Origin: Candidatus Nanosynbacter featherlites
GTDB lineage: Bacteria > Patescibacteriota > Saccharimonadia > Saccharimonadales > Saccharimonadaceae
Assembly (NCBI RefSeq): GCF_005697565.1
Contig: NZ_CP040004.1
Location: 558,001 to 622,000 of the forward strand
Direction: 5' to 3'
Length of the DNA: 64,000 bases
Shown here: positions 19,453-28,670 of the stretch, piece after piece
Numbering within the stretch: position 1 is the stretch's first letter
Layout: every line of letters begins with the position of its first letter
Translations under genes and position numbers: made by a program
The notes under the pieces: model-generated
The model's input: the letters and a program-made list of their open reading frames with translations, nothing else
Told to the model about the DNA's origin: nothing
Database searches by the model: none

Positions 19453-20193
19453 TCACCCGCGCATCATTGCTACCACTGCAATTCGCCCCGCCGTATCACC
19501 CGATGAGTGCGAAAAATAATTTGGATTATCCGCCGTATCAATTGGCGAAATGAAAATATCATCACCAGGAACGCCCGCCTGGATAGCCAACGAACGATTG
19601 AACCCTTGCATATCCAGATAAATTCCATCAGCCGTTTGACGGCAGAAATTGTGCCAATTTGTATCATTTGTATGATCAAAATAATCCATACAATAATTTT
19701 TCTGTGTGATGCTTGGCGACATCCAAATTTTTAAATCTTTTACCTGACTACCCCGCCTAACAAAATACTGCACCGCCTGAGACATTAACTGCACAACCGT
19801 CGAATGCCGACCCAAATGTGCCAGCATAAGCGCCCGGCGTTTTGGATCATAGATGACGGTGGCGATACAGTCCGCCACTGGTAACAACAAGCCGACGCCA
19901 GCCATTTCGGTATAGAGCGCGTCAGCAAAAATCCCCTCGTTGTTGTATTTCACTGTGTCAGCTTCAGTGACTTCGATGGTAGTATCAAACGTTTGTGCTT
20001 GGTCATATGAAATCACGTGATAGACAACGTCGTCGTAATTAATGCCAAGTTGATCACAAAACCGCCGCCGATTCTCCAGTACGTCGGCTACGTGACGACC
20101 ACGAATACGATCAAGCATGGTACCGTCGTCTTTCGACGAAACCGCAACTAACAGATCAGACGGAAAGCATGTCGGCTGATCTGCCGCAATCAT
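19453..20193 (-). CDS. PgeF/YfiH-like multicopper polyphenol oxidase family protein (purine nucleoside enzyme), 246 aa
   Basis: The family acts on purine nucleosides and also removes mis-incorporated L-serine in peptidoglycan precursors in some bacteria. The metal-site motifs are present but divergent: PVADCIATVIYDP (usual TADC), LAHLGRHSTVV (usual AHAGWRG), and HSSGDTAGRIAVVAMM at the C terminus. The start at ATG 20193 overlaps the rsmA stop as ATGA; a GTG 12 nt upstream is an alternative. It is the last gene of the Rpf - 3D - rsmA operon. The glycine/tryptophan changes make the exact substrate uncertain. Confidence 0.75.
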   Translation of the reverse strand: MIAADQPTCFPSDLLVAVSSKDDGTMLDRIRGRHVADVLENRRRFCDQLGINYDDVVYHVISYDQAQTFDTTIEVTEADTVKYNNEGIFADALYTEMAGVGLLLPVADCIATVIYDPKRRALMLAHLGRHSTVVQLMSQAVQYFVRRGSQVKDLKIWMSPSITQKNYCMDYFDHTNDTNWHNFCRQTADGIYLDMQGFNRSLAIQAGVPGDDIFISPIDTADNPNYFSHSSGDTAGRIAVVAMMRG

Positions 20194-20978
20194 CGCGCCC
20201 GCCACTCACTCAGTATTCGCTGCCAATCGTCAATCGCCAGGTCTTCGGCGCGGATATCAGGTGAAATGTCAGCCTTTTTTAACAACTGTTCGGCAGCATC
20301 TTTACTGATAGCTAGTCCACCACTCAAGCTAGAGCGCAGTTTTTTACGTTTGGCGGAAAAACCAGCCTTAACAACGCGAAAAAAAGCTTTGTGGTCCTCA
20401 GGGGCGACTAGTGGTTCGGTGCAAGTCCTCAATACCACCACCTGTGAATCAACTTTTGGCGGTGGCGTAAAGAATTGCCGTGGCACTTCAATGTCTAGTT
20501 CCGCCTCGGCAAACAGCTGCGCGCTAACCGCTAAAATGCTCATTTCGCCAGGCTCCGCCGCGATGCGCTGGGCGACTTCTTTTTGCACCAGTAGCACCGC
20601 CAAACTCGGCTTATTTTCCGCCGTCATCAGCTTTTCGACAATTTTGCTCGTGATATAGTATGGAACATTGGCGACTACTTTATAGCCAGTTGGTAATTGA
20701 TTTAAGTCAAATTGCAAAATATCCTCATTGATCACTTGCAGGTTCTTACCAGGAAATTGCCCCGGTAACTTGCGCGCCAAATCCCTGTCAAATTCTACTG
20801 CCACCACGCGCCCGGCTCGCGCCAACAACCGGCTGGTCAACGTGCCAAGTCCTGGCCCAACCTCCAAAACCACATCATCTTTGCTCAGCTCCGCCGCCTC
20901 AGCAATCTCTGCCAAAACCTCTGGGTCGTGCAGCCAGTGCTGGCCTAATTCTTTTTTCGGCCCACGCGCTGACGCCAT
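20190..20978 (-). CDS. rsmA: 16S rRNA dimethyladenosine transferase RsmA (KsgA), 262 aa
   Basis: Dimethylates A1518/A1519 of 16S rRNA late in 30S assembly. The N-terminal KKELGQHWLHD corresponds to the family's RxxxGQNFL. The SAM motif is LEVGPGLGTLTSRLL near 40-53, the catalytic NVPYY is near 103, and FTPPPKVDSQVV and FSAKRKKLRSSL are C-terminal hallmarks. The start ATG at 20978 abuts the stop of the 3D-domain gene (20979), so the genes are co-transcribed and probably translationally coupled. Confidence 0.95.
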   Translation of the reverse strand: MASARGPKKELGQHWLHDPEVLAEIAEAAELSKDDVVLEVGPGLGTLTSRLLARAGRVVAVEFDRDLARKLPGQFPGKNLQVINEDILQFDLNQLPTGYKVVANVPYYITSKIVEKLMTAENKPSLAVLLVQKEVAQRIAAEPGEMSILAVSAQLFAEAELDIEVPRQFFTPPPKVDSQVVVLRTCTEPLVAPEDHKAFFRVVKAGFSAKRKKLRSSLSGGLAISKDAAEQLLKKADISPDIRAEDLAIDDWQRILSEWRAR

Positions 20979-21680
20979 CTAACGTCCGTCCCCGTTCGTC
21001 CAGTCAGTCGCCAGGTCAAACCCATGTGGATGTCGCACGGCAAAACCGCCGGTATCATACACCTTGCCAGGACCCATGCTGGTTTCCACTACCGAGCAGC
21101 GCGGATAATTACCATAATTTGCCGCCACCAAAATGTAGCCATCCTTGTCTACCTTGGCACCGTCTGCCCGCACCATGTAGCCACCGCCGCCGCAGGCATT
21201 GATGACGACATTCATCGGCAAGTCATAGTAGGTTTCGCGATGTGATATACCTCGTGAGTCGGTAAACTGCTGGGCACTTTTGGCTTTGGTCAAGGCATTG
21301 GGCAACCTGGCACCAACAATCTCTATCTGTGCCACGGGTTGATTGGTAATTTGTTCAGCAACTTTATTTTTTGCAATTTCTGTGCCATCACCCTTCACTT
21401 TCACGCTATGTGTGACTTGCTTAGAGCCAACAGCACCCGCCTGTTGCACCTGCTTAAAACCAACGGCGTGTGCGTAACTTTTTGCTGATTGTACCTCAAA
21501 CTGGACCGGCTCTTCGGTGATGACGGTATATTCGTGAACTGATTCTCTTTCAGTATTTTGAGCGAGTTTTCTTTGGACTGACGATACCGCCAAAAAGACA
21601 GTTAATGCCACTGCAGCCATCAATCCTGTTACCATCACTGCTACTTTTGGAGTTCTCAGTAAAAACCAATACCGCTTCAT
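20979..21680 (-). CDS. G5 and 3D domain secreted/anchored wall protein, 233 aa
   Basis: A membrane helix at residues 14-33 is followed by a G5-type region (GFKQVQQAGAVGSKQVTHSV to VAQIEIVGAR) and a C-terminal 3D domain. The three-Asp pattern lies in VYDTGGFAVRHPHGFDLATDW, and the domain resembles the MltA/YocH-type lytic transglycosylase fold. The G5 part is clearly related to that of the adjacent Rpf-like gene, which suggests duplication. The ATG at 21680 has AGGAAG 5 nt upstream. The protein probably cuts or binds peptidoglycan outside the membrane. It resembles the C-terminal half of Bacillus YabE. Confidence 0.85.
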   Translation of the reverse strand: MKRYWFLLRTPKVAVMVTGLMAAVALTVFLAVSSVQRKLAQNTERESVHEYTVITEEPVQFEVQSAKSYAHAVGFKQVQQAGAVGSKQVTHSVKVKGDGTEIAKNKVAEQITNQPVAQIEIVGARLPNALTKAKSAQQFTDSRGISHRETYYDLPMNVVINACGGGGYMVRADGAKVDKDGYILVAANYGNYPRCSVVETSMGPGKVYDTGGFAVRHPHGFDLATDWTNGDGR

Positions 21681-21704
21681 GTACTTCCTAGAGATTACCT
21701 GACG

Positions 21705-22889
21705 TTACCGATAGATATCCTGTAGACCCATCCTTACCTTACAACTTGGCCATGGTTGCCAACCGCGGGCTTTGTATGTCTGCCATGCTTTTTCGTCCTG
21801 CACTGACGGCGGAGCCTCAGAAGCTACCGAATAACCACCAAAGCCTCCCCATGTGCGCTTGTCAAACTGATAGGCACCATAATAGCCGTTTCCGGTGTTT
21901 GATGTATAACTTCCTTCACAACTTCTCAACCGTGCCAATGCCTCAGAAAAACTACCAGAGAAGGTATTTGCACTCTTGGCACCCACCACCTCAACTCGCT
22001 TCTTTGGCTCAACAGTTGTAACACTGGCAATGATCCGGCGCGAGACTTCCTGCCCATTTCTCATCTCAATCTCATAGGTAACGTTCTTTTTACCTGGTGC
22101 GCCGGCTTCTTTGACCTGCTTGAAGCCAGTTTCTCGGTTAGCATCCTTGACCTGTTCAATAGGGGCGGCAATCTCTTCTTCAACAGTAACCGTCTGCTTA
22201 CCATTACGCCAAACACTCAAATGCATGCCAGCGGTGATGGGTGTTGACTCAGGAACGGACAAGCCATCATCTTTACCCAAAGTCACATTTTTCTCGCGTA
22301 ATAGGTCCCCAACCGTGCGAGCCATCGTTCTCACCTCTGTAGTTTTACCATAAAGCGTCAATTGTAATGGCGTAGCTCGGTGAATTTTCAAAATAACATC
22401 AGCACCGTCTAGCAAAAAATCGCTTGGCGGTTCAATGGTTGTCTTATCTTCAGGGTAAATGGTCACACCCGCGGCTTGCGCTATCAGTGGCGTGGTCTGC
22501 TGAGCGGTCACCACACGAACTCGATGTGTGCCGTCCGCCACTGTTACTGGCCGTGCACGATAGATATTAACGTTATACTTCGTGGACACCAGCTGAGTGT
22601 CAAGGCTCGGTTCAACAACATCATGCTTTTCATCAACCGAAATATCGGCCGCCTTCAGGGCTTCTTTGACGGTCCCAACAGTAGTGACGATGGATCGTTC
22701 TTGGCCCCGGTCATGAATCGTTACTATCTTTTCGCCATTTGGAGCAGCCGTATTTGATTCCTGAACCTGATCCCGAGCCAAAGCATTGTCGACAAGCTTT
22801 ACGCTCGCAATTCCAAAGACAGCAATCGCTACGACTATCATCATTCGAGCTGTATTGTGGTGAATTTTCAGTCCAAATTTCATACTCAT
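21705..22889 (-). CDS. Resuscitation-promoting-factor-like protein (DUF348, G5, Rpf domain), 394 aa
   Basis: The RpfB layout: a membrane helix at residues 16-35, about three DUF348 ubiquitin-like repeats (55-210), a G5 domain (about 230-303) and a C-terminal Rpf/transglycosylase-like domain (314-388). In the last, E325 in SCEGSYTS is the likely catalytic Glu, and GYYGAYQFDKRTW and ARGWQPWPSC match the Rpf fold. Such enzymes cleave peptidoglycan and wake dormant Actinobacteria. The frame opens at 22925, but TTGCTA-17-TATAAT (22937-22909) leaves only the ATGs at 22889 or 22883 in the transcript. It heads the operon to 3D, rsmA and pgeF. Confidence 0.9.
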   Translation of the reverse strand: MSMKFGLKIHHNTARMMIVVAIAVFGIASVKLVDNALARDQVQESNTAAPNGEKIVTIHDRGQERSIVTTVGTVKEALKAADISVDEKHDVVEPSLDTQLVSTKYNVNIYRARPVTVADGTHRVRVVTAQQTTPLIAQAAGVTIYPEDKTTIEPPSDFLLDGADVILKIHRATPLQLTLYGKTTEVRTMARTVGDLLREKNVTLGKDDGLSVPESTPITAGMHLSVWRNGKQTVTVEEEIAAPIEQVKDANRETGFKQVKEAGAPGKKNVTYEIEMRNGQEVSRRIIASVTTVEPKKRVEVVGAKSANTFSGSFSEALARLRSCEGSYTSNTGNGYYGAYQFDKRTWGGFGGYSVASEAPPSVQDEKAWQTYKARGWQPWPSCKVRMGLQDIYR

Positions 22890-22908
22890 AGCGAAAAACG
22901 CTCTATTC

Positions 22909-22937
22909 ATTATAGCAGAACTCACTTATATTAGCAA
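22909..22937 (-). promoter_or_regulatory. Promoter of the Rpf-like operon
   Basis: TTGCTA, 17 nt ending in TGC, TATAAT. The start codon at 22889 is 19 nt away, so the leader is about 12 nt. Confidence 0.8.
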
Positions 22938-22941
22938 CCGA

Positions 22942-25047
22942 CTAGCACTTTTCTAATCGAGCAAACTCAACGTTGAGCTTTTTGGTTTTATCATTTTCAA
23001 AGGCCACCACCACCGCTAAGCCATCAACTTCCATGATCTCACCAACACCAAATTGTGGACTGCGCACCCTGTCGCCAACATCCAAACCAATTTCATCACT
23101 GTAAAATTCAGGTTCGGGGACAAAACTCGACGAAGCAGGCTTGTCCAAGCCGCCGCTCAAAATACCCATCTCGTCTAAAAATCGTGACGGCAAATTGTAC
23201 GCTATTTGTCCAAATTGCGTCCTGGAGCTAGCACAGGTGATGAATAATTCTTGGCGAGCACGCGTGATACCGACATAGCAAAGCCGCCGTTCTTCTTCGA
23301 CGTCCTCAGACTTGCCGCCATCAAACACGCGGGAGTGTGGTAATATCCCTTCCTCCAAGCCAGTCAGAAACACTACTGGAAATTCCAAGCCCTTCGCGGC
23401 GTGCAGTGTCATCAGGATGATTTGCTCTTGTGCTTGATCATCGCTAGCAGACATCAATGCCATTTCCTCCAAAAACGTCGGTACATCAACATAGGCTTTA
23501 GCCTCAGCCACCAGGACGCCCAGGTTTTCCATTTTTTCTTCTGATTGCACGCTGCCGTCATTGATGAATGCGCCGTACCCTGTCTGGTCAATAATTTTTT
23601 CAATCACGTCAGCCGGCGCCTCGTCAATCGACTTTTGCAAATCACTGAGCAACACCCCGAGCTCATGCAGTGAATGCTTGGCACGTGGCGTCAGCCCCTG
23701 CGCCTCGTTCACCGCCAATAACCCATCGATAATAGGCGTCCCTTGCTCATCATTCCACGCCAAAAATTTAGCCACACTCACCGCGCCAATACCTCGTTTC
23801 GGCACGTTGACAATGCGTGAAAAACTCATCCTGTCGCTCGGCTGATAGAGCAGCCGCAAATACGCCAAAACATCTTTGACGACCGCTCGATCCAAAAATC
23901 GCAATCCGCCCACAATTTTGTATGGCAAATAGTTTTGGCGCAGCGCCCGCTCAATTGCGTAACTTTGGGCATTGGTCCGATACAACACAGCGATGTCATC
24001 TGGTGAGCGTCCGACATTCAACTGACGACGAATCTCATTGGCAATCACCTGAGCCTCTTCAGCTTCAGAGTACAGCTGCCACAGCTGCGGCTCCGCACCA
24101 TCACCACTGTTGGTCCATAGATTTTTGTCAGTCCGATTGACGTTATGTTGGATGAGACTATTTGCCAAATGCAAAATTGAGCCAGTCGAACGATAATTTT
24201 GTTCCAGTTTGATGACTACCGCCCCAGGAAAATCCCGTTCAAAATTGAGGATATTGGTATAGTCAGCGCCACGAAAACTGTAGATCGACTGGGCGTCATC
24301 ACCAACCACTGACAAATTGCGCTCCGGCCCAACCAATAATTTAATCAACGTGTATTGCACCGTGTTGGTGTCTTGATACTCGTCGATCAGAATGTGCTGA
24401 AATTGCTGCTGCCATTTTTGACGAATGTCAGGATGCGTCTTGAACAATTCAACAACCTTCAGTAGTAAGTCATCAAAATCAAGGGCCGCCGCCTGACGAA
24501 GTGCCTTCTCGTATGCCTGAAATAGCGCAGCGATGCGCTGCTGCACAGGGCTTGATGCTGACGCCGCATACGCCTCCGGATCTATCATGTCATTTTTAGC
24601 GTGAGAGATGGCGGACAATACCGAACGCGGCTTGATGTCACGGTCGGTCATATTGTACGTTTTCATAATTTGTTTAATCAAGCTCAATTGGTCATCTGTG
24701 TCATAAATCACAAATCGTTTGTCCAGACCCAAAGCCATCCCATCCATGCGCAAGATGCGAACACAAATGCTGTGAAATGTTCCCATCCACGACATAAACC
24801 GACGGTCGTCTGGATTTTCGTGCAGTAACACAGCTAGTCGCTGCCTCATCTCTTTGGCAGCCTTGTTCGTAAACGTTACTGCCAAAATATGGCTTGGCCA
24901 AACATTCTTCTGTGACACCAAATACGCTATGCGGTGCGTCAATGTCTTCGTTTTGCCACTACCAGCACCAGCCAAAATCAACAATGGCCCAGATTCATGC
25001 TTAACTGCCCGGAGTTGCTCTGGATTCAGTTCCGTCAATATATCCAT
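22942..25047 (-). CDS. ATP-dependent DNA helicase UvrD/PcrA, 701 aa
   Basis: A superfamily 1A 3'-5' helicase for repair and replication-fork clearing. The motifs are LNPEQLRAV (Q motif), GAGSGKTKTL (Walker A, about residue 27), FTNKAAKEM, LIDEYQDTN (Walker B), VVGDDAQSIYSFRGAD, LEQNYRST and, near the end, LMTLHAAKGLEFPVVF and YVGITRARQEL. A PcrA-type tail with a tudor-like segment (VGDRVRSPQFGVGEI) closes it. The frame opens at 25098, but the ATG at 25047 has TGG-TACAAT 6 nt upstream and gives MDILTELNPEQ. Confidence 0.95.
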   Translation of the reverse strand: MDILTELNPEQLRAVKHESGPLLILAGAGSGKTKTLTHRIAYLVSQKNVWPSHILAVTFTNKAAKEMRQRLAVLLHENPDDRRFMSWMGTFHSICVRILRMDGMALGLDKRFVIYDTDDQLSLIKQIMKTYNMTDRDIKPRSVLSAISHAKNDMIDPEAYAASASSPVQQRIAALFQAYEKALRQAAALDFDDLLLKVVELFKTHPDIRQKWQQQFQHILIDEYQDTNTVQYTLIKLLVGPERNLSVVGDDAQSIYSFRGADYTNILNFERDFPGAVVIKLEQNYRSTGSILHLANSLIQHNVNRTDKNLWTNSGDGAEPQLWQLYSEAEEAQVIANEIRRQLNVGRSPDDIAVLYRTNAQSYAIERALRQNYLPYKIVGGLRFLDRAVVKDVLAYLRLLYQPSDRMSFSRIVNVPKRGIGAVSVAKFLAWNDEQGTPIIDGLLAVNEAQGLTPRAKHSLHELGVLLSDLQKSIDEAPADVIEKIIDQTGYGAFINDGSVQSEEKMENLGVLVAEAKAYVDVPTFLEEMALMSASDDQAQEQIILMTLHAAKGLEFPVVFLTGLEEGILPHSRVFDGGKSEDVEEERRLCYVGITRARQELFITCASSRTQFGQIAYNLPSRFLDEMGILSGGLDKPASSSFVPEPEFYSDEIGLDVGDRVRSPQFGVGEIMEVDGLAVVVAFENDKTKKLNVEFARLEKC

Positions 25048-25051
25048 TGTA

Positions 25052-26614
25052 CTATTGTACCAGCAAGAAGTAATATGCGGCAGCTCCGCCACCCGCACCC
25101 AGCAGCAACAAGATCAAAATGATGATAAAGCTCATCACTCCAGATGGTTTCTTCTCTTCAATAGGCTGTGGTTGAGCTGCAGCCGCTTCAAACATTGGAG
25201 CAGGCTCTGGTGTTGATGACTTCGCTGGCTCATTTGCGTTCATTGCCACTGCTGCCTGTTGATCAAACGTTGGCGTTGGCTGAGAAGCGCTGTCGCTTGC
25301 TAACTCCGCCGCAGGCTGGTCATTTTCCACAGCGCTCTCTTCAGGAGTGTCCGCCTCAGCAGCGCTAGATTCATTGGTCAATGAGTCTAGCTCAGCAACC
25401 GTAGCGGCCACTTCTGGTGTTTGCTCTTCTTCAGAGGCGTCAGCATCGCCGTCAGCCAATTCGCTCTTAATCCCCATCTCCAGAGCCATGAGCTCTCGAT
25501 CGAGGTCAGAATTCATGCCAACTGACTCTTCAGCTGCTACCTCTGAGCTTGGCTCAAGGCTCAGCCGTGGTTTACCGCCAAGATCATTTTTCTCTGGCGC
25601 TGGCTGTGCATCATCCGTCGCTCCAGTGCCCATCAAGTCTGGGCTCACCATGGAAACCTCACTGTTCTCGTCAGAACCGTTGCTTGTGCCATATGAGCCC
25701 AATGGACGCTTTTCTATGGTTGCGCTAGCATTGCTCAAAAATGGTGAAGCCAACGATGACGAGGTTGGCTGCTCTGACGCTGCTTCAGCAAAGCTCGACG
25801 TATCCGCTGGCTGCTCAGTTGATGACAACGACTGAGAGATAGCACTTGCCAAGTCTGTAGTATCTAAGGTTGGCGCTGCCGTCTCAACTGGCGTGTTGCT
25901 TGATACTGACTCGTGACCGCCAGACATATCCATGCGTGGTGCCCGCACTGGGTTAACCATTGGATCAGCCACCACCGTGTTAGTGCGAACTGCCGATACT
26001 GGACGCGTGCTCATAGCAGCTGCACTCATTGACGATGGCGCTACCACGTCCATGACGCGACCAGTGTGCCGTGGAGTGACTGGTGGAACAAACACTGGTT
26101 TCTCCGTCTTGTCTTCAGCTTCGGGCGCTGGGGTTTTATCAGTAGCCTGATCTGCCGCAGCTGCCTCTGATGGCTCCGACTGAGCTGGCTCTTCTACAAC
26201 AAACCCTGGCTGGGTGTTGGTAACTTCAGGACTGTGAGTAGCTTCTGATTCAGGTGTGATCTCAGGCTTCACTTCAGGCACAACCTCGGGCTTTGCCTCA
26301 GGCGCAATGAAAACATGACCAGATGTTGACACTGGCGCCGTCGGTTCTTCAGCTGGCGCTGGCTCTTTAGGTTCATTACTCTCAGATATAGGTTTAATCT
26401 CAGTTTTCTCAGCTTCCACCACAGGAGCAGTGTCGGCTGGCTGACTGTCAGTTACCGAAGTTGTTTCAGGTTTTTTATCATCAGCCACGGAAGCTATTTC
26501 GGTCTTTTTGTCATCAGCCGCTGGGCTGCCTGAAGCACGGTCACTGTCCTGCTGGCGCTGATTCATCAGTGAATTCACCGCCCTGTCCAGTTCCTCAAAG
26601 TCAATATCTGTCAT
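25052..26614 (-). CDS. Tail-anchored, acidic, largely disordered protein, 520 aa
   Basis: Not a known enzyme. Residues 1-475 are low-complexity and rich in A, E, P, S, T and D, with repeated PEVKPE-like runs. A more ordered island near 180-240 contains PVTPRHTGRVMDVVAP and MDMSGGHESVS. The C terminus is a single membrane helix (FIIILILLLLGAGGGAAAYYFLLV) ending two residues after the helix, so the body should face the cytoplasm (inference). It overlaps tpiA by 4 nt (ATGA) and ends 4 nt before the uvrD start. The promoter of uvrD lies around its stop codon. Confidence 0.75.
   Translation of the reverse strand: MTDIDFEELDRAVNSLMNQRQQDSDRASGSPAADDKKTEIASVADDKKPETTSVTDSQPADTAPVVEAEKTEIKPISESNEPKEPAPAEEPTAPVSTSGHVFIAPEAKPEVVPEVKPEITPESEATHSPEVTNTQPGFVVEEPAQSEPSEAAAADQATDKTPAPEAEDKTEKPVFVPPVTPRHTGRVMDVVAPSSMSAAAMSTRPVSAVRTNTVVADPMVNPVRAPRMDMSGGHESVSSNTPVETAAPTLDTTDLASAISQSLSSTEQPADTSSFAEAASEQPTSSSLASPFLSNASATIEKRPLGSYGTSNGSDENSEVSMVSPDLMGTGATDDAQPAPEKNDLGGKPRLSLEPSSEVAAEESVGMNSDLDRELMALEMGIKSELADGDADASEEEQTPEVAATVAELDSLTNESSAAEADTPEESAVENDQPAAELASDSASQPTPTFDQQAAVAMNANEPAKSSTPEPAPMFEAAAAQPQPIEEKKPSGVMSFIIILILLLLGAGGGAAAYYFLLVQ
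25054..25062 (-). promoter_or_regulatory. Extended -10 promoter of uvrD/pcrA
   Basis: TGG-TACAAT, 6 nt before the ATG; it overlaps the last codons of the tail-anchored gene. Confidence 0.65.
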
Positions 26615-27384
26615 TTCCCCTCCCGATTGCTGTTATGTGCTTTTTCTATAATATCGATAAATTGATAGGCGTCCAAACTAGCACCACCAATCAACAAACC
26701 ATCGATTCCATCAATACGCAAATAATCACTTGCCTTTTCAACTGTTATACTGCCGCCATACAAGATTCTCACCTCAGTTGAAGCTTTTTTGCCAAACAAT
26801 TGTTGTATCTGGCGACGAATGGTTTTAATGGCTCGTCGCACATCAGCTGGGTTGGCGCTTTCTCCAGTACCAATTGCCCAAACTGGCTCATACGCAATCA
26901 CAATACGGTCAAACTCATCAGCCGTCACATTGGCCAAGCCGCTCAGTAGCTGGTCGTGCAGTGCATCAGCCGTTTCACCAAGGGTTTTTTCTTGCAGCGT
27001 TTCGCCAATACACAAAATTGGTTGCAAATGATTACGCAGCGCGGCTTGAACTTTCAACCTAATATCACGGTCGCGCTCCTGAAAAACATAGCGTCGCTCC
27101 GAATGTCCAACAATGACATAATCAACCAGCCCGCGCAGATGCGCCGCTGGTACTTCGCCGGTGTAATTACCGTAGTCACGCCAGTAACAATTCTGAGCTG
27201 CCAGCTTGATCAGTCGGCGATTCACTTGCAGACTCAAACTCTGAAGCGTCAAAATCGTTGGCGCAACCACCGTCTCTACATCACGATGCGACGAAATCAT
27301 CTTCATCAACTTGTGCAGATAAAGACTCGCTTCTTGCATGGTTAGGTGCATTTTCCAGTTGCCAACGATTAACTTTTTGCCCAT
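26611..27384 (-). CDS. tpiA: Triosephosphate isomerase, 257 aa
   Basis: Interconverts DHAP and glyceraldehyde-3-phosphate. GNWKMH near residue 9 carries the catalytic Lys, VIVGHSERR near 95 the His, and AYEPVWAIGTGESANP near 167 the catalytic Glu. The phosphate-binding LYGGSITVEKASD and LLIGGASLD close the barrel. The start at 27384 has an AAGGGG site 6 nt upstream, and it follows pgk by 18 nt in the pyk - pgk - tpiA operon. Confidence 0.96.
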   Translation of the reverse strand: MGKKLIVGNWKMHLTMQEASLYLHKLMKMISSHRDVETVVAPTILTLQSLSLQVNRRLIKLAAQNCYWRDYGNYTGEVPAAHLRGLVDYVIVGHSERRYVFQERDRDIRLKVQAALRNHLQPILCIGETLQEKTLGETADALHDQLLSGLANVTADEFDRIVIAYEPVWAIGTGESANPADVRRAIKTIRRQIQQLFGKKASTEVRILYGGSITVEKASDYLRIDGIDGLLIGGASLDAYQFIDIIEKAHNSNREGK

Positions 27385-27402
27385 ATATTCCCCTTATGCT
27401 TT

Positions 27403-28644
27403 TTAGTGTACCACTCCAAGCCCATATGCGTCTAGTAAACTCTCAATTCCTGGCAGTTTTTTTCCAGCCATCAGCGCCAAACTAGCTCCACCACCTGTGG
27501 AAACATGGCTAAATGCCGCACCGTCATGGCCATCCCATTTCAATACAAAGTCGGCTGTATCACCACCACCAACTACTGATAAAGCGTGCTTATTCTGGGC
27601 GATCGCCAAACTGAGACGAGCAGAGCCAATGGCAAAAGTTGACGTTTCAGCCAAACCAACTGGACCGTTCCAGACGATTGTTCCTGCATGCGCCAGCGCT
27701 GCAGTATAACGTTCAATGGTTTGCATGCCTATGTCTAACGCCATGTCATTGACACCAATATTCGCCACGTTGACTTCACGCCTCTCTTGACTGTCAGGGC
27801 TTTCAGCTACTGCAACGTCTGTTGGCAGTAGTAAAAATGCATCACTACGTTCACGACCAACTTTCCGTTCCACTGCTTGATAGATCTGGCGAATGACGTC
27901 GTGCTGACCTGGTTCAACGCGGCTTTTGCCCATATTGTAGCCCTTGTATTCCAAAAAGGTATTTGCCATGGCGCCACCAATCAAGATCTGATCAGCCTTG
28001 TTGATAAACTCATGAATCATACCAATTTTGTCAGAAACTTTGGCGCCACCGATAATGGCAACTAGCGGCCGCTTGGGACTAAGCATAGCGCGAGTGATGG
28101 CGTCATATTCAGCACGAACCAAATCACCCGCCACCCCAGGCACGTACATGGTAATTTCATGTGTACTGGCGTGTTTTCGGTGCACCACTGCAAAGCCGTC
28201 TTGCACAAAATAATCAGCTTGGCTAGCCCGAGCAATTGAGCGCGCAAACTGCGTGTCGTCAGCTTCTTCTTCAGGATAAAATCGCAAATTTTCCAACAAA
28301 ATGACTGCACCAGAAGATCGCCGCACTGTTTGACGAACTTTATCGCCCACACAATCATCAACAAATTTCACTGGATAGTCCAACAATTCTGACAAGCGCA
28401 CAGCGACTGGTGCTAAACTATATTTTTCGTCTCGACCTTGCGGGCGACCCAAGTGACTGATCAGCACAATCTTGCAATGCTGCGACAACAGATATTTCAA
28501 AGTGGGCAAACTGGCACGAATTCGTAAATCATCAGAAATCTCGCCATTTTCAAGCAATGGCACATTGTAGTCAACGCGCACCAACACTGTTTTATGGCGC
28601 AAGTCAACGTCATGAATCGTCTGTTTGAAAAATCGTTTGCCCAC
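27403..28644 (-). CDS. pgk: Phosphoglycerate kinase, 413 aa
   Basis: The ATP-forming glycolytic step from 1,3-bisphosphoglycerate. VLVRVDYNVPL is the N-terminal substrate motif, LISHLGRPQGRDEKYSLAPV follows, and the hinge and C domain show IIGGAKVSDKIG, TIVWNGPVGLAE, VVGGGDTADFV and VSTGGGASLALMAG. The start is GTG at 28644 with AAAGG immediately upstream. It lies 26 nt after pyk in the same operon. Confidence 0.96.
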   Translation of the reverse strand: MGKRFFKQTIHDVDLRHKTVLVRVDYNVPLLENGEISDDLRIRASLPTLKYLLSQHCKIVLISHLGRPQGRDEKYSLAPVAVRLSELLDYPVKFVDDCVGDKVRQTVRRSSGAVILLENLRFYPEEEADDTQFARSIARASQADYFVQDGFAVVHRKHASTHEITMYVPGVAGDLVRAEYDAITRAMLSPKRPLVAIIGGAKVSDKIGMIHEFINKADQILIGGAMANTFLEYKGYNMGKSRVEPGQHDVIRQIYQAVERKVGRERSDAFLLLPTDVAVAESPDSQERREVNVANIGVNDMALDIGMQTIERYTAALAHAGTIVWNGPVGLAETSTFAIGSARLSLAIAQNKHALSVVGGGDTADFVLKWDGHDGAAFSHVSTGGGASLALMAGKKLPGIESLLDAYGLGVVH

Positions 28645-28670
28645 CCTTTGATATCCTATGTACTAATTGG

